64,000 nucleotides of DNA from Trabulsiella odontotermitis. Lineage in GTDB: Bacteria; Pseudomonadota; Gammaproteobacteria; Enterobacterales; Enterobacteriaceae. Where the stretch lies: assembly GCF_001297775.1 (NCBI RefSeq), contig NZ_LIFX01000010.1, forward strand, positions 62,001 through 126,000. The letters are read 5' to 3'. The number at the start of each line of letters is the position of its first letter. Within the stretch, counting starts at the first letter, position 1. The notes below the pieces were generated by a model that was not told where the DNA came from, did no database searches, and saw nothing but the letters and a program-made list of their open reading frames with translations. A program made the position numbers and the translations under genes. Positions 30,375 to 43,332 of the stretch are shown piece after piece.

Positions 30375-30575
30375 TTAGCGCTGTTGCTGGGCTGGGGCTT
30401 CGGTAGTCAGGCTGGTTTGCTGCGCTTCTTTTTTGTCCTGATGATGATACCAGGCGCCGATGGAGGAGTAGACGAAGCGGCCAAAAAAGAAGAGGAAACT
30501 GATAAGGAGTACGATCCGCGTCATTCGACCGTTAAATCGATGTCGTTTTCGCATACTGGTGACCTGGCTGCTCAC
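30375..30575 (-). CDS. yfgG: Small membrane protein YfgG (DUF2633)
   Basis: A 66-residue protein with a basic N-terminus (MRKRHRFNGRMTR) and one membrane segment (IVLLISFLFFFGRFVYSSIGAW), closely like E. coli YfgG, which has been tied to nickel and cobalt stress. The preferred start is a GTG at 30575 preceded at seven bases by AAGGA; it yields VSSQVTSMRKRH, equivalent to the E. coli start. The internal ATG at 30554 is an alternative. A longer reading with an upstream ATG at 30647 is not supported by the family. Confidence 0.85.
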   Translation of the reverse strand: MSSQVTSMRKRHRFNGRMTRIVLLISFLFFFGRFVYSSIGAWYHHQDKKEAQQTSLTTEAPAQQQR

Positions 30576-30928
30576 AAAGGGTTCCTTCAGATATACCCAC
30601 AATTTGGGCGGTGAATATATTAAGGCACAGCGTGGCGCGAGGGTCAATCGAGGGAAGTGTAAAATTGCGTCAGCTCAAACATTAATCAATATTATATAAA
30701 ATAAAAATGTATTCGCATCACCAATGGTGAGTCGGGGCCAGCGCAAGAAAAAGTCTAATAAGTGATCCCGTGCCGATAATTATTTGATTTAAGTCAACCT
30801 CCATGTCCGGTAGCTCACTAAACTCTTTCCCTCGGTCCCGCGCTGACAGTGGCTTCGCGGTAGTTATGGCCTGGTTGGATGCCGGTCTGAATATCCCTTC
30901 AGGAATATGGGTACTCTTTCGAGCATCA
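30576..30928. other. Divergent regulatory gap between yfgG and yfgF
   Basis: This 353-base gap has no convincing gene. It holds an AT-rich stretch at 30680-30715 and, nearer yfgF, an FNR-type promoter listed separately. An in-frame upstream extension of yfgF from 30803 exists, but it begins upstream of the proposed transcription start. Confidence 0.6.
30784..30824 (+). promoter_or_regulatory. Putative FNR-activated promoter of yfgF
   Basis: TTGATTTAAGTCAA (30784-30797) matches the FNR site TTGATnnnnATCAA in nine of ten positions. A -10-like TAAACT lies at 30819-30824, which puts a start near 30831-30832 and the FNR centre at about -41, the class II position. E. coli YfgF has been described as an anaerobic c-di-GMP phosphodiesterase, in agreement. 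Confidence 0.65.
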
Positions 30929-33169
30929 ATGAGCTTGTATACACGCTACAAAAAATACCGGGATAAATGGTGGGCGTTGCCGCTGTTTATCCCCGTCCTG
31001 TTACTTCCAGTCATTAATATCGCTAATACATTTGCCTTACTGGATGGCCGCGACGTCGCACTTTATTATCTGCCGCTGGCGTTAATGTTAAGCCTGATGC
31101 TGTTTTTCGGCTGGGCGGCATTGCCGGGCATGATCCTCGCGCTCTGGTTGCATCTCGCCAGAAACATGCCGCCTGTCGAGTCGGTGGGGCTGATCGCCAA
31201 CTTCCTGATCCCGATAATCCTCAGCTGGGGCGGTTATCGCGCCTGCGTTCCCCGGCGCCATATGGTGTCGCACGGCACGGTGCGGCTGATGGCGCCACGG
31301 ATTTTCTGGCAGATGTTTTTTCCGGCGACGCTCTTTCTGGTGCTGTTTCAGTTTTCCGTTTACCTCGGCCTGCAAACGAGTCGGCTTGAGATGGAAGGCG
31401 TCAGTCCACTGAGTTTGCGGACGATCATTAACTATCAGGCGCTGCTGGTGGGCTGCTTAACCGGCGTACCGCTGTGCTATCTGCTCATTCGCCTTATTCG
31501 TCATCCGCGTCATATTCGCAGCTATGCCTCGCAACTGCGACGTCAGATAGACCCCAAAATCAGATGGCCGGAAGGCATTGTGTGGTGGGTTGCGCTGGTG
31601 GCGTTACTGTTGATGCTGCTGCGGCCGATGAACGACAACGGTTCAATATTCAGCACCAACTATACACTGTCGTTATTGTTACCGGTGATGCTCTGGGGTT
31701 CGATGCGTTTTGGTTATCGCTTCATGTCACTCATCTGGACGCCGGTGCTGATCGTCGCCATTCATTTTCATTATCGCTATTTGCCGGTCTATCCGGGTTA
31801 CAGTAATCAGCTGGCGATTACGTCATCGAGCTATCTCGTCTTCACATTTATCGTCGTTTATATGGCGATGCTCTCCACGCGCCAGCGGCTGATCCATCAG
31901 CGCGCCCGCCGGATGGCTTATCTGGATCCGGTGGTGCATATGCCCAATCTTCGCGCCCTGAACCGGGCGCTGATGGCAACTCCCTGGTCCGTGCTCTGTT
32001 TCTTGCGGGTGCCTGAGCTGGAGGTGCTTGGGCGTCACTACGGCGTGATGATGCGGATCCAGTACAAGCAAAAAATCGCTGAGTGGCTGAAGGACGTTCT
32101 GCTCGCCGACGAAGTGGTGTATCAACTCTCCGGTCACGATCTCGTGGTGCGTCTGAATACCGAAGGCTATCAGCGTCGTGTTGAGGAGCTGGATGCGCGG
32201 GTAAAACAGTTCCGTTTCAACTGGGATGGCATTCCTCTCTCGCCGCCGGTTGGTATCAGCTACTGCTACGTTCGTTCGCCGGTGGCGCATCTCTCGTTGC
32301 TGTTAGGCGAGCTGGGTACGATTGCCGATCTGTCGCTGAGCACGTCGCATCCCGAAAGTCTGCAACGTCGTGGCGCGATGCATCTGCAGCAGGGGCTGAA
32401 AGATAAAGTCGCGATGATGAATCAGATCCAGCAGGCGCTGGAGCGCAATCTTTTCCGCCTGATGGTGCAGCCGATTATCGGCGTGCGTGGCGACAACTAC
32501 TACGAAATCCTGTTACGCATGGAAAACGCGGACGGTCAGTTGATCGGCCCTGACGCTTTCCTGCCGGTGGCTCAGGAGTTTGGACTGTCATCGCGTATCG
32601 ACTTATGGGTGCTGGAGAAAGCGCTCGATTTCATGAATGGCAATCGCATGACGCTGCCGGGTCTGCGCTTTTCGCTGAATATCACGCCTTCCACTGCCTG
32701 CGGTGCTAACTTTCCCGACGCGGTGATGAAACTGCTGGAAAAATACGCCATCGAACCGTGGCAGTTGATTTTTGAGCTGACGGAGCGCCAGCCCATTCCG
32801 CTTCCCGAACAGGCGCGACAGACGATGTGCTATCTGCGACAGCTGGGGTGTCGGGTGGCGATTGATGATTTTGGTACCGGCTACGCCAGCTATACGCGAT
32901 TAAAAGATGTCGATGCCGACATGCTCAAAATCGATGGCAGTTTTATTCGCAACATCGTTGCCAGCAGCCTGGATTATCAGATCGTGGCGTCGATTTGCCA
33001 GCTGGCGCGGATGAAGAAAATGCAGGTGGTGGCTGAATTTGTGGAGAGCGATGAGATCCGCAACGCGGCGCTATCACTGGGAATTGATTATCTGCAAGGG
33101 TATGGCATTGGCAAACCAGAACGGCTGGAGGATCTGGTTGCCAGTGCGCAGAAACAGGCGGTCGCTTAA
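30929..33169 (+). CDS. yfgF: Cyclic-di-GMP phosphodiesterase YfgF
   Basis: A 746-residue membrane protein. The N-terminal half has about eight hydrophobic segments of MASE1 type. A degenerate GGDEF domain follows: the signature is replaced by SGHDL, so no cyclase activity is expected. The C-terminal EAL domain keeps the key residues in the EIL variant (YYEILLRME), in FSLNITPS, in the FELTERQ loop and in the [27 protein letters not shown] core, and should hydrolyse c-di-GMP. The start at 30929 ([15 protein letters not shown]) aligns with the E. coli protein of 747 residues. Its stop codon overlaps that of convergent ppx by 4 bp. Confidence 0.94.
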   Translation: MSLYTRYKKYRDKWWALPLFIPVLLLPVINIANTFALLDGRDVALYYLPLALMLSLMLFFGWAALPGMILALWLHLARNMPPVESVGLIANFLIPIILSWGGYRACVPRRHMVSHGTVRLMAPRIFWQMFFPATLFLVLFQFSVYLGLQTSRLEMEGVSPLSLRTIINYQALLVGCLTGVPLCYLLIRLIRHPRHIRSYASQLRRQIDPKIRWPEGIVWWVALVALLLMLLRPMNDNGSIFSTNYTLSLLLPVMLWGSMRFGYRFMSLIWTPVLIVAIHFHYRYLPVYPGYSNQLAITSSSYLVFTFIVVYMAMLSTRQRLIHQRARRMAYLDPVVHMPNLRALNRALMATPWSVLCFLRVPELEVLGRHYGVMMRIQYKQKIAEWLKDVLLADEVVYQLSGHDLVVRLNTEGYQRRVEELDARVKQFRFNWDGIPLSPPVGISYCYVRSPVAHLSLLLGELGTIADLSLSTSHPESLQRRGAMHLQQGLKDKVAMMNQIQQALERNLFRLMVQPIIGVRGDNYYEILLRMENADGQLIGPDAFLPVAQEFGLSSRIDLWVLEKALDFMNGNRMTLPGLRFSLNITPSTACGANFPDAVMKLLEKYAIEPWQLIFELTERQPIPLPEQARQTMCYLRQLGCRVAIDDFGTGYASYTRLKDVDADMLKIDGSFIRNIVASSLDYQIVASICQLARMKKMQVVAEFVESDEIRNAALSLGIDYLQGYGIGKPERLEDLVASAQKQAVA

Positions 33170-34707
33170 GCGGCGACCTCCGGCGAATCTTCCTCGGTGA
33201 TTTTCAGCAGCCAGCCGTTGACCGCTTCCCAGTATTGCTGTTCTTTTTCAAGATCAAGCAGCACCAGCGCGTTCTGGCTGAACCAGTCGTGCGGGAAGCA
33301 CAGCGTCCAGTGATGGGCTTCGGTTTTTAGCGTCAGAACCGGCGGTGTGGTCGTCGCCTGACGCTGATTATTCAGCAGCACGCCAAGACGCAACAACTGG
33401 ATCATCGGCAGGAACTGTTTCTTTTTGAACAGCGTAAAGCGCGGCAGTTCGTCGAGCTTAATGGCTTTGCGGCAGCAGCGTACCAGCGTCGCCATTAACG
33501 TCTGTTGTTCCTGGTTAAAGCCGGGCAGATCGCTGTTCTGCAGGATGTAGGCCGAGTGGCGTTGCATGCCGCTGTGGTTGATGTTCAGCCCCACTTCATG
33601 GAGCATCACCGCCCACTTCAGCAGCGCGGCCAACTGCGGATTCGCCAGCTTTGGGTTTTGCGCTTCCCACTGATGGTACATATGCATGGTGGTGTCGAGT
33701 ACGCGCCCGACCTGATCGCGGTCGATGTTGTACTGATTCGCCAGGCTTTGTGCTGTGCGGCTGCGAATATCCTGATGACGGAAGCGGCCTTCCATTTCAT
33801 ACAGTACGCCTTCACGCAGGGCGCCGTCAGAGAGGCGCAGCTCTTTGATCGCCAGTGAATCAAATACGCCGCAAAGAATCGCCAGACCCGGCACAAACAC
33901 CGCTTTACGTTCGTCGGAGAGGCCCGGCAGGCTGAGTGCATCGAAGCTCTTGTACTTCAGCAACTCGTTCACCAGCATGTCCAGACGTTCCGGGGTGATA
34001 AAACCGTCTTTTTCACCCATCGCCAGAAGCACTTCGTGCGCGGCTTTAATGGTGCCGGACGCGCCCAGCGCGACATTCCAGCCGTGAATGCGGAACTGCC
34101 AGGAGAGCGTTTCCAGCTTCTGAATGGCGGAGAGGCGCGCACGCTGGAAATTCTCTTTGCTGATGACATTACCCGGGAAGTACATCTGCGCGAAACTGAC
34201 GCAACCCATACGGCGACTTTCCACCAGTCGTGGCTCAAAGTCTTCGCCAATCACCAGTTCCGTCGAGCCGCCGCCGATATCGATCACCAGTTTGCGGCCT
34301 TTTTCCGGCTGCGTGTGCTCAACGCCCATAAAAATCAGTCGGGCTTCTTCGTTGCCGGGGATGATTTCAATCGGGTAGGGGATCACTTTTTCCGCGCGTT
34401 TCAGGAACTCTGCCGCATTCTGCGCCTGGCGCAGCGTATGGGTACCAACGATACAAACGCTGGAAGCAGAGAAACCCTGCAGGCGTTCAGCAAACAGCGA
34501 CAGGCAGTTTAGCCCGCGCTCAATCGCTTCTTCGCTCAACATGTTATTTTCATCGAGGCCATCCGCCAGATGCACGCGCTGCTTCAGGCGGCCAATGATC
34601 TGCATTGCGCCGTCGACAACGCGGGCGATCACCATATGAAAACTGTTTGAGCCGAGGTCGACCGCAGCAAATTCCTGCGGCCGTGAGGTTTGGTCTTGTA
34701 TGGACAT
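33166..34707 (-). CDS. ppx: Exopolyphosphatase
   Basis: A 513-residue enzyme of the ASKHA fold that releases phosphate from the ends of polyphosphate chains. The N-terminal motif [18 protein letters not shown] and the second phosphate motif [15 protein letters not shown] (near residue 142) are clear; the C-terminal HD-like helical region includes [13 protein letters not shown]. Length equals E. coli Ppx. It follows ppk with three bases between the genes, forming the ppk-ppx operon that makes and degrades polyphosphate. Confidence 0.98.
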   Translation of the reverse strand: MSIQDQTSRPQEFAAVDLGSNSFHMVIARVVDGAMQIIGRLKQRVHLADGLDENNMLSEEAIERGLNCLSLFAERLQGFSASSVCIVGTHTLRQAQNAAEFLKRAEKVIPYPIEIIPGNEEARLIFMGVEHTQPEKGRKLVIDIGGGSTELVIGEDFEPRLVESRRMGCVSFAQMYFPGNVISKENFQRARLSAIQKLETLSWQFRIHGWNVALGASGTIKAAHEVLLAMGEKDGFITPERLDMLVNELLKYKSFDALSLPGLSDERKAVFVPGLAILCGVFDSLAIKELRLSDGALREGVLYEMEGRFRHQDIRSRTAQSLANQYNIDRDQVGRVLDTTMHMYHQWEAQNPKLANPQLAALLKWAVMLHEVGLNINHSGMQRHSAYILQNSDLPGFNQEQQTLMATLVRCCRKAIKLDELPRFTLFKKKQFLPMIQLLRLGVLLNNQRQATTTPPVLTLKTEAHHWTLCFPHDWFSQNALVLLDLEKEQQYWEAVNGWLLKITEEDSPEVAA

Positions 34708-34710
34708 AGA

Positions 34711-36771
34711 TTAATCGGGTTGCTCTAGTGATTTGAGATAATCATAGATCGCCTGTTGCGCGCGAACCTTACGACGATTGCCGCGCGGCACATAGCAATT
34801 ACTCAGTTCTTTATCAATATACCGCGCCTTCACCGTATCGCTGAACAGAATATCGATAATATCGAGGATCCGTTGTTTCAGTCGCGGGTCGAGAAGCGGC
34901 GCGGCAACCTCAATACGGTAATCGATGTTGCGCGTCATCCAGTCGGCGGAAGAAAGATACACGTTTTTGTCGCCGCCGTTTTCAAAAATATAGATGCGAT
35001 CGTGTTCCAGGTAACGGTCGACGATACTGATCACGCGAATATTGTCACTGATGCCTTCCAGTTCCGGGATCAGCGAGCACATCCCGCGGATCAGCAGATT
35101 GACCGGTACGCCTGAGCTGGACGCCGCGTAGAGTCTGTCGACCAGCCCTTTATCCACGAGGTTATTGAGCTTCAGCGTGATGCCCGACGGCAGACCATTC
35201 TGCGCGTTGGCAATTTCTTTATCGATCATCTCATACAGCAGGCGACGCGAGTTTTGCGGCGACACCAGCAGATAATCAAAGTTAACAGGGCGATAAGGGT
35301 TCTCGATAAAGTTGAAGACCCGGCGCACTTCGTTGGTAATCCGCGCGTCAGCGGTCAGCAGCGAGTAGTCGGTATAAATCCGCGCTGTTTTCTCGTTGAA
35401 GTTACCGGTGCCGATGTGCGCGTAGCGCACCACCTCTTCGCCCTCTTTGCGGGAGACCAGGAACAGCTTGGCGTGAATTTTTAACCCTGGCGCGGAGAAA
35501 ATAACGTGCACGCCAGCGGCAGTCAGACGCTTCGCCCAGAGAATGTTGGCTTCTTCGTCGAAGCGCGCCTGCAGTTCGACCACCACGGTCACTTTCTTGC
35601 CGTTGTGGGCGGCGTGGATCATCGCATCGATAATGCGCGAGTCTTTCGCCACGCGGTAGATGTTGATTTTGATCGCCAGCACGCTCGGGTCAAACGAGGC
35701 CTGACGCAGCAATTCCAGCACATGCTCGAACGTGTGATACGGGTAGTAGAGCAGTACGTCGCGTTCGCGGATGGCATCAAAGCCGTTGCGGAATTTGTCG
35801 AACCACAGATGGCGCAGACGCGGCAACGGTCGGTTGACCAGATTGGCTTTGCCGACATTCGGGAAGCCAATAAAGTCTTTAAAGTTGTGGTAACGGCCAC
35901 CCGGCACAATGGAGTCGTAGCGGGAGATGGACAGTTTTTCGCGCAGCATTTCCACCATCGCGTCCGGCATGTCGCGCTGATAGACGAAACGTACCGGCTC
36001 AGCAGTCAGACGCTGTTTCAGGCTCGATGACATCAGCTCCATCAGGCTGGATTCCATCTCGTGCACCAGATCGTACTCGGAATCACGGGTCATTTTCATC
36101 GAGTAGGCGTTCAGCGCGTCGTAATCGAAGAAGCCTTTGAAAATGTCATCCAGGCAGTAACGCAGAATGTTGTCGAGCAGGATCATCGGCTTGCGGCGGC
36201 GCGGTGTTTCCGGCGGCAGGTTGACGAAGCGCGGCACTTTATCAGACGGAATTTCCAGCAACGCGTAGCGAATGGTTTCGCCGCGAATGATCTCCACGGC
36301 CAGATAGGTGTAGTCATCTTTCAGGAACTGCACCAGATTGGTTTCGCGGTTGATCAGAATAGGGGAGATGTGCTGGCGCAGATACTGCTTAAAGTAGTGA
36401 CGCAGCCACTCCTGCTGGTTGACCGACAACTGACGTTCGTTGATCAGGAAGATCTGATTACGCGCCATTTCCAGCAGCAGTTCGTTGTAGAGGTTGTCGA
36501 ATTCCTGATCGTCTTTCAGTACCCGGGCCTGAATTTTACCCAGCAGATGGCGTGAATGGGCGGTAATGCCTTGTTCTTCGCTGATGATGATGCGACGTTT
36601 GAGTTCCGCAAAACGGACTTTATAGAATTCATCAAGGTTATTGGAATAGATACCCAGAAAGCGCATGCGCTCGATCAGCGGGTTGCTTTTGTCGGCCGCC
36701 TCCTGGAGTACACGTTCGTTGAAGGATAACCAACTTAATTCTTTCTCGATATATAGCTTTTCCTGGCCCAT
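34711..36771 (-). CDS. ppk: Polyphosphate kinase 1
   Basis: A 686-residue enzyme that polymerises the gamma phosphate of ATP into polyphosphate, peripherally membrane-bound. N-terminal [19 protein letters not shown] and the two phospholipase-D-like domains are evident; the autophosphorylated histidine is expected in [13 protein letters not shown] near residue 432, and a second in the [14 protein letters not shown] region. Two residues shorter than in E. coli. It is the first gene of the ppk-ppx operon. Confidence 0.98.
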   Translation of the reverse strand: MGQEKLYIEKELSWLSFNERVLQEAADKSNPLIERMRFLGIYSNNLDEFYKVRFAELKRRIIISEEQGITAHSRHLLGKIQARVLKDDQEFDNLYNELLLEMARNQIFLINERQLSVNQQEWLRHYFKQYLRQHISPILINRETNLVQFLKDDYTYLAVEIIRGETIRYALLEIPSDKVPRFVNLPPETPRRRKPMILLDNILRYCLDDIFKGFFDYDALNAYSMKMTRDSEYDLVHEMESSLMELMSSSLKQRLTAEPVRFVYQRDMPDAMVEMLREKLSISRYDSIVPGGRYHNFKDFIGFPNVGKANLVNRPLPRLRHLWFDKFRNGFDAIRERDVLLYYPYHTFEHVLELLRQASFDPSVLAIKINIYRVAKDSRIIDAMIHAAHNGKKVTVVVELQARFDEEANILWAKRLTAAGVHVIFSAPGLKIHAKLFLVSRKEGEEVVRYAHIGTGNFNEKTARIYTDYSLLTADARITNEVRRVFNFIENPYRPVNFDYLLVSPQNSRRLLYEMIDKEIANAQNGLPSGITLKLNNLVDKGLVDRLYAASSSGVPVNLLIRGMCSLIPELEGISDNIRVISIVDRYLEHDRIYIFENGGDKNVYLSSADWMTRNIDYRIEVAAPLLDPRLKQRILDIIDILFSDTVKARYIDKELSNCYVPRGNRRKVRAQQAIYDYLKSLEQPD

Positions 36772-36935
36772 TACTACTCACACTCCGGTTCATTCACGGG
36801 ACGCGGCAAATCCGTCTCAACGCGTATATTGCTAGCTTTACTGTAGGATGTCCAATGTGCCAGATAAGTATGACAGTTTTCCGGCGGGACGTAGTGGCGC
36901 GGTAAAAAAAGAGAAGGTATTCAGGAAGGTAATTA

Positions 36936-36971
36936 CAAAAAAACGCCTCCTGCCGCACCTGCGCAAGAGGC
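36936..36971 (-). terminator. Intrinsic terminator of purMN
   Basis: On the minus strand GCCTC (36971-36967) pairs with GAGGC (36949-36945) around a loop that can fold further, followed by GTTTTTTTG. It lies just after the purN stop. Confidence 0.75.
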
Positions 36972-36981
36972 AATATCATGT

Positions 36982-37622
36982 TTATTCGTCTGACGCGTAA
37001 CCCTGCCGGGGCAGCTTAGCGCCATCCAGCCAGGCGGCGTTGTCACGCATCTGCAGGCGACCGTCAACAAACCAGCTTACCACCAGCGGGTAGATGGCGT
37101 GCTCCTGGGCCTGAACGCGTGCTGTCACATCCGCTTCGTCATCACCGGCAAAGACCGGCACTTTGGCCTGCAAAATAACCGGGCCGCCATCCAGTTCATC
37201 GGTGACAAAATGCACGGAGGTGCCGTGCTCTTCATCGCCGTTTTCCAGTACCTGACGATGGGTATATAACCCCGGATATTTTGGCAGAAGGGAAGGGTGA
37301 ATATTAAGCAAGCGGCCCTGATAATGGGCGACAAAGGCCGGGCTGAGAATGCGCATATAGCCCGCCAACACCACGACGTCCGGCGCGTAAATATCGATTT
37401 CGCGGATCAGTTCACGATCGAACGCTTCCCGGCTGGCGAACTGGCTGGCTTCCAGCGCATGGGCAGGGATGTCAGCCTCGCGGGCGCGTTCAAGGCCGAA
37501 CGCATCGGCCTTATTGCTGAACACGGCACGGAGCGTGCCATTGATTTTTCCCTGCTGACAACCGTCAATGATGGCCTGCAAATTACTTCCGTTGCCGGAA
37601 ATAAGGACAACGATGTTCTTCA

Positions 37623-37623
<1 letters not shown>
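36982..37623 (-). CDS. purN: Phosphoribosylglycinamide formyltransferase 1
   Basis: A 213-residue transformylase that puts the formyl group from 10-formyl-THF onto GAR in purine synthesis. Motifs include ISGNGSNLQAII at the N-terminus, the catalytic stretch AGYMRILSPAFVAHYQGRLLNIHPSLLPKY shortened here to its core NIHPSLLP, with the catalytic Asn and His near 106 and 108, and the Asp in ELDGGPVI near 144. The ATG shares one base with the purM stop codon, so translation is coupled. Confidence 0.98.
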
Positions 37624-38737
<1,114 letters not shown>

Positions 38738-38793
38738 GCCTGCTTTACGTTCATTTTTTCTCAGGCGATATTTCCGCCGTTGCAGTGGCTTAA

Positions 38794-38837
38794 CTTGATA
38801 CCGTTCACGAAAATGAAACCGGGTACATTCTTATTCT
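38794..38837 (+). promoter_or_regulatory. Candidate CRP-dependent promoter with an operator half-copy upstream of the GH1 gene
   Basis: A weak CRP-like site, CTTGA-N6-TCACG (38794-38809), lies 41.5 bases before a start predicted from the -10-like TATTCT at 38832-38837. Between them TGAAACCGGGTACA (38814-38827) copies most of the stronger operator at 38864. Each element is weak alone; the geometry is what supports them. Confidence 0.45.
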
Positions 38838-38863
38838 TGCAACAACATAGCGGCTTGCACATC

Positions 38864-40338
<1,475 letters not shown>

Positions 40339-40358
40339 CTTCACCGTTAACCTTTAGA

Positions 40359-40388
40359 GCCTCGCAATAGCGGGGCTTATTTTTTTCT
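40359..40388 (+). terminator. Intrinsic terminator of the GH1 gene
   Basis: GCCTCGC/GCGGGGC stem (40359-40365 with 40370-40376), loop AATA, followed by TTATTTTTTTC. Confidence 0.88.
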
Positions 40389-40474
40389 TTAATTTATAAT
40401 CAGTAACAACCTGTTAAACCTTTTGCTTGATCGTCGTCAAGCATTGTGGGTATGGCATTAACGGCAAAAAGCGT

Positions 40475-40496
40475 TATAATCCCGCGATTTTTTTTG
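40475..40496 (+). promoter_or_regulatory. upp promoter with UTP-sensitive initial sequence
   Basis: A perfect TATAAT (40475-40480) is followed, six bases later, by GATTTTTTTTG (40486-40496). The same initially transcribed sequence is known at E. coli upp, where high UTP favours reiterative slippage on the T run and so lowers productive expression. An inverted repeat GCTTGA-N6-TCAAGC lies further upstream at 40425-40442. Confidence 0.75.
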
Positions 40497-40523
40497 CGGC
40501 TGCCACTTCAGAGGAGAATGAGA

Positions 40524-41150
40524 ATGAAGATTGTGGAAGTGAAACATCCACTCGTCAAACACAAACTGGGCCTGATGCGAGAGCATGACATCAGCACTAA
40601 GCGCTTTCGTGAACTGGCCTCTGAAGTCGGCAGCTTACTGACTTATGAAGCGACCTCCGATCTGGCAACCGAAAAAGTGACTATCGAAGGCTGGAACGGC
40701 CCGGTAGAAGTTGAGCAGATCAAAGGTAAGAAAATCACCGTTGTGCCTATCCTGCGTGCGGGTCTGGGCATGATGGAAGGCGTTCTGGAACACGTTCCGA
40801 GCGCGCGCATCAGCGTGGTAGGTATCTACCGTAATGAAGAGACGCTGGAGCCGGTACCGTACTTCCAGAAGCTGGTTTCCAACATCAACGAGCGCATGGC
40901 GCTGGTGGTTGACCCGATGCTGGCGACCGGCGGTTCGATGATCGCTACTATCGACCTGCTGAAAAAAGCAGGCTGCACCAGCATCAAGGTGCTGGTTCTG
41001 GTGGCGGCGCCGGAAGGTCTGGCCGCGCTGGAAAAAGCGCACCCGGACGTGGAGCTGTACACCGCATCGATTGACAAGGGACTTAACGAGCACGGATACA
41101 TCATTCCGGGGCTCGGCGATGCCGGCGATAAGATTTTTGGTACGAAATGA
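40524..41150 (+). CDS. upp: Uracil phosphoribosyltransferase
   Basis: A 208-residue salvage enzyme that makes UMP from uracil and PRPP. The PRPP-binding loop [15 protein letters not shown] is near residues 128-143, and the C-terminal uracil-binding [16 protein letters not shown] is intact. The start at 40524 follows CAGAGGAGAATG; an upstream in-frame ATG at 40446 lies before the promoter and is rejected. A strong terminator separates it from uraA, the uracil permease gene with which it acts. Confidence 0.98.
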   Translation: MKIVEVKHPLVKHKLGLMREHDISTKRFRELASEVGSLLTYEATSDLATEKVTIEGWNGPVEVEQIKGKKITVVPILRAGLGMMEGVLEHVPSARISVVGIYRNEETLEPVPYFQKLVSNINERMALVVDPMLATGGSMIATIDLLKKAGCTSIKVLVLVAAPEGLAALEKAHPDVELYTASIDKGLNEHGYIIPGLGDAGDKIFGTK

Positions 41151-41165
41151 TGAGATAGCGATAAT

Positions 41166-41195
41166 AAAGCCGACTTTGATAGTCGGCTTTTTTTT
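41166..41195 (+). terminator. Intrinsic terminator after upp
   Basis: Perfect 10-bp stem AAAGCCGACT/AGTCGGCTTT with loop TTGAT, followed by five more T residues. Some read-through probably supplies uraA. Confidence 0.92.
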
Positions 41196-41240
41196 GAATA
41201 CAACAACACATGACCTATAACAACACTCGAGGAAAACACT

Positions 41241-42530
41241 ATGACGCGCCGTGCTATCGGGGTTAGTGAAAGACCACCGCTTTTACAGACCATCCCGCTT
41301 AGTTTGCAGCACTTGTTCGCGATGTTTGGCGCAACCGTGCTGGTGCCAATCCTGTTCCACATCAACCCGGCCACCGTGCTGCTGTTTAACGGTATCGGGA
41401 CGCTGCTGTATCTCTTTATCTGTAAGGGTAAAATTCCGGCCTATCTGGGTTCGAGCTTCGCCTTTATTTCACCGGTTCTGCTGCTGTTGCCGCTGGGCTA
41501 CGAAGTGGCGCTGGGCGGCTTTATTATGTGCGGCGTGCTGTTCTGCATCGTCTCTTTTATCGTTAAAAAAGCCGGTACCGGCTGGCTGGATGTGATGTTC
41601 CCACCGGCGGCGATGGGGGCGATTGTCGCGGTTATCGGTCTGGAGCTGGCGGGGGTTGCGGCGAACATGGCCGGGCTGCTACCTGCAGAAGGGCAAGCGC
41701 CGGATTCAACAACCATTATTATTTCGCTGGTAACGCTGGCGGTCACGGTGTTTGGCTCGGTACTGTTCCGTGGTTTCCTGGCGATTATCCCGATCCTCAT
41801 CGGCGTGCTGGCGGGTTACGCGCTCTCCTTCGCGATGGGCGTGGTGGATACGACCCCGATTGCCCAGGCGCACTGGTTCGCGCTGCCGACGTTCTACACA
41901 CCGCGTTTCGAGTGGTTCGCGATTTTCACCATTCTGCCTGCGGCGCTGGTGGTGATTGCAGAACACGTCGGTCACCTGGTGGTGACGGCGAATATCGTTA
42001 AGCGTGACCTGATCCGCGACCCGGGTCTACATCGCTCGATGTTTGCCAACGGTCTGTCGACGGTGATTTCCGGTTTCTTCGGCTCGACGCCAAACACCAC
42101 GTACGGCGAAAACATCGGCGTGATGGCGATTACCCGCGTGTACAGCACCTGGGTTATCGGCGGGGCGGCGATCATTGCGATTCTGCTTTCCTGTGTTGGC
42201 AAGCTGGCGGCGGCGATCCAGATTATCCCTGTGCCGGTGATGGGCGGTGTGTCGCTGCTGCTGTACGGGGTGATCGGCGCTTCCGGTATTCGCGTACTGA
42301 TTGAATCGAAAGTGGATTACAGCAAAGCGCAGAACCTGATCCTGACCTCCGTCATTCTGATCATCGGCGTCAGCGGCGCGAAAGTGCACATTGGCGCCGC
42401 TGAGCTGAAAGGCATGGCGCTGGCGACGATCGTCGGTATCTGTCTGAGCCTGATCTTCAAGCTTATCAGCGTACTGCGACCCGAAGAGGTGGTACTGGAT
42501 GCGGCGGACAGCGAAGACGTGAAATCGTGA
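41241..42530 (+). CDS. uraA: Uracil:proton symporter
   Basis: A 429-residue inner-membrane permease of the NCS2/NAT family with about 14 membrane segments. Characteristic stretches are SLQHLFAMFGATVLVPI at the start, FAGxxP-like ILPAALVVIAEHVGHL with the substrate-binding Glu (near residue 241) and GSTPNTTYGENIG with the second binding Glu (near 290). Same length as E. coli UraA. It is downstream of upp, which traps the imported uracil as UMP. Confidence 0.98.
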   Translation: MTRRAIGVSERPPLLQTIPLSLQHLFAMFGATVLVPILFHINPATVLLFNGIGTLLYLFICKGKIPAYLGSSFAFISPVLLLLPLGYEVALGGFIMCGVLFCIVSFIVKKAGTGWLDVMFPPAAMGAIVAVIGLELAGVAANMAGLLPAEGQAPDSTTIIISLVTLAVTVFGSVLFRGFLAIIPILIGVLAGYALSFAMGVVDTTPIAQAHWFALPTFYTPRFEWFAIFTILPAALVVIAEHVGHLVVTANIVKRDLIRDPGLHRSMFANGLSTVISGFFGSTPNTTYGENIGVMAITRVYSTWVIGGAAIIAILLSCVGKLAAAIQIIPVPVMGGVSLLLYGVIGASGIRVLIESKVDYSKAQNLILTSVILIIGVSGAKVHIGAAELKGMALATIVGICLSLIFKLISVLRPEEVVLDAADSEDVKS

Positions 42531-42537
42531 TCCTGCT

Positions 42538-42566
42538 ACCGGGCGGAGGATCCGCCCGGTTCTCTC
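42538..42566 (+). terminator. Hairpin after uraA
   Basis: Perfect 10-bp stem ACCGGGCGGA/TCCGCCCGGT with loop GGA, followed by TCTCTCC. The U-tract is broken, so termination may be partial and hda may be partly read from uraA. Confidence 0.6.
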
Positions 42567-42625
42567 CGTTCCGGTTACGTGCTAAACTCGTTACCGATTT
42601 TAGGTAGTATTTTGTTGAGGTCTCT

Positions 42626-43327
42626 CTGAACGCACCGGCACAGCTCTCTTTGCCACTCTATCTTCCTGACGATGAAACTTTTGCGAGTTTCTGGCCGGGT
42701 GATAACCCTTCTTTTCTCGCGGCGTTGCAGAACGTTTTGCGCCAGGATCACAGCGGATATCTCTATTTCTGGTCACGCGAAGGCGCGGGACGCAGCCATT
42801 TGCTGCATGCCGCCTGTGCGGAGCTCTCCCAGCGTGGCGAAGCGGTAGGTTATGTGCCGCTGGATAAGCGCACCTGGTTTGTGCCGGAAGTGCTGGAGGG
42901 AATGGAGCATTTGTCGCTGGTCTGTATCGACAACATTGAATGTGCCGCCGGGGATGAGCCCTGGGAGATGGCGATCTTCAACCTCTACAATCGCATTCTT
43001 GAATCCGGTAAAACACGGTTGCTGATCACCGGTGATCGCCCGCCGCGCCAGTTGAATCTGGGTCTGCCGGATCTCGCCTCCCGCCTCGACTGGGGGCAAA
43101 TCTATAAGCTGCAGCCGTTGTCCGATGAAGACAAACTGCAGGCCTTACAGCTTCGCGCCCGCCTGCGCGGCTTTGAACTGCCGGAAGATGTGTGCCGTTT
43201 TCTGCTCAAGCGGCTGGATCGCGAAATGCGCACGCTGTTTATGACGCTGGATCAGCTCGACCGCGCGTCGATCACCGCGCAGCGCAAGCTGACCATTCCG
43301 TTCGTCAAAGAGATCCTGAAGCTGTAA
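42626..43327 (+). CDS. hda: DnaA-inactivating replication regulator Hda (CTG start)
   Basis: A 233-residue AAA+ protein that, bound to the DNA-loaded beta clamp, makes DnaA hydrolyse its ATP and so prevents over-initiation. The clamp-binding motif QLSLPL is at residues 6-11, close to the N-terminus; the AAA+ part shows [11 protein letters not shown]-like [22 protein letters not shown] and sensor regions. No ATG, GTG or TTG start keeps the clamp motif. The CTG at 42626, preceded at five bases by GAGG, gives [12 protein letters not shown] and exactly the E. coli length; CTG initiation is described for E. coli hda. The TTG at 42650 would remove the motif. Confidence 0.92.
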   Translation: MNAPAQLSLPLYLPDDETFASFWPGDNPSFLAALQNVLRQDHSGYLYFWSREGAGRSHLLHAACAELSQRGEAVGYVPLDKRTWFVPEVLEGMEHLSLVCIDNIECAAGDEPWEMAIFNLYNRILESGKTRLLITGDRPPRQLNLGLPDLASRLDWGQIYKLQPLSDEDKLQALQLRARLRGFELPEDVCRFLLKRLDREMRTLFMTLDQLDRASITAQRKLTIPFVKEILKL

Positions 43328-43332
43328 CTTTT

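Noticed and set aside
30803-30928. 42-residue N-terminal extension of yfgF
   Set aside because: It is absent from the E. coli protein and would start upstream of the likely transcription start set by the FNR/-10 arrangement.
36857-36876. Possible Pho box upstream of ppk (minus strand CTGTCATA then CTGGCAC)
   Set aside because: The two half-sites are 13 bases apart from start to start instead of the 11 needed for a Pho box, and the second is imperfect. Not strong enough to list.
42650-42652. TTG start for hda
   Set aside because: It would remove the QLSLPL clamp-binding motif that Hda needs; the CTG 24 bases upstream keeps it and has a better-placed ribosome site.
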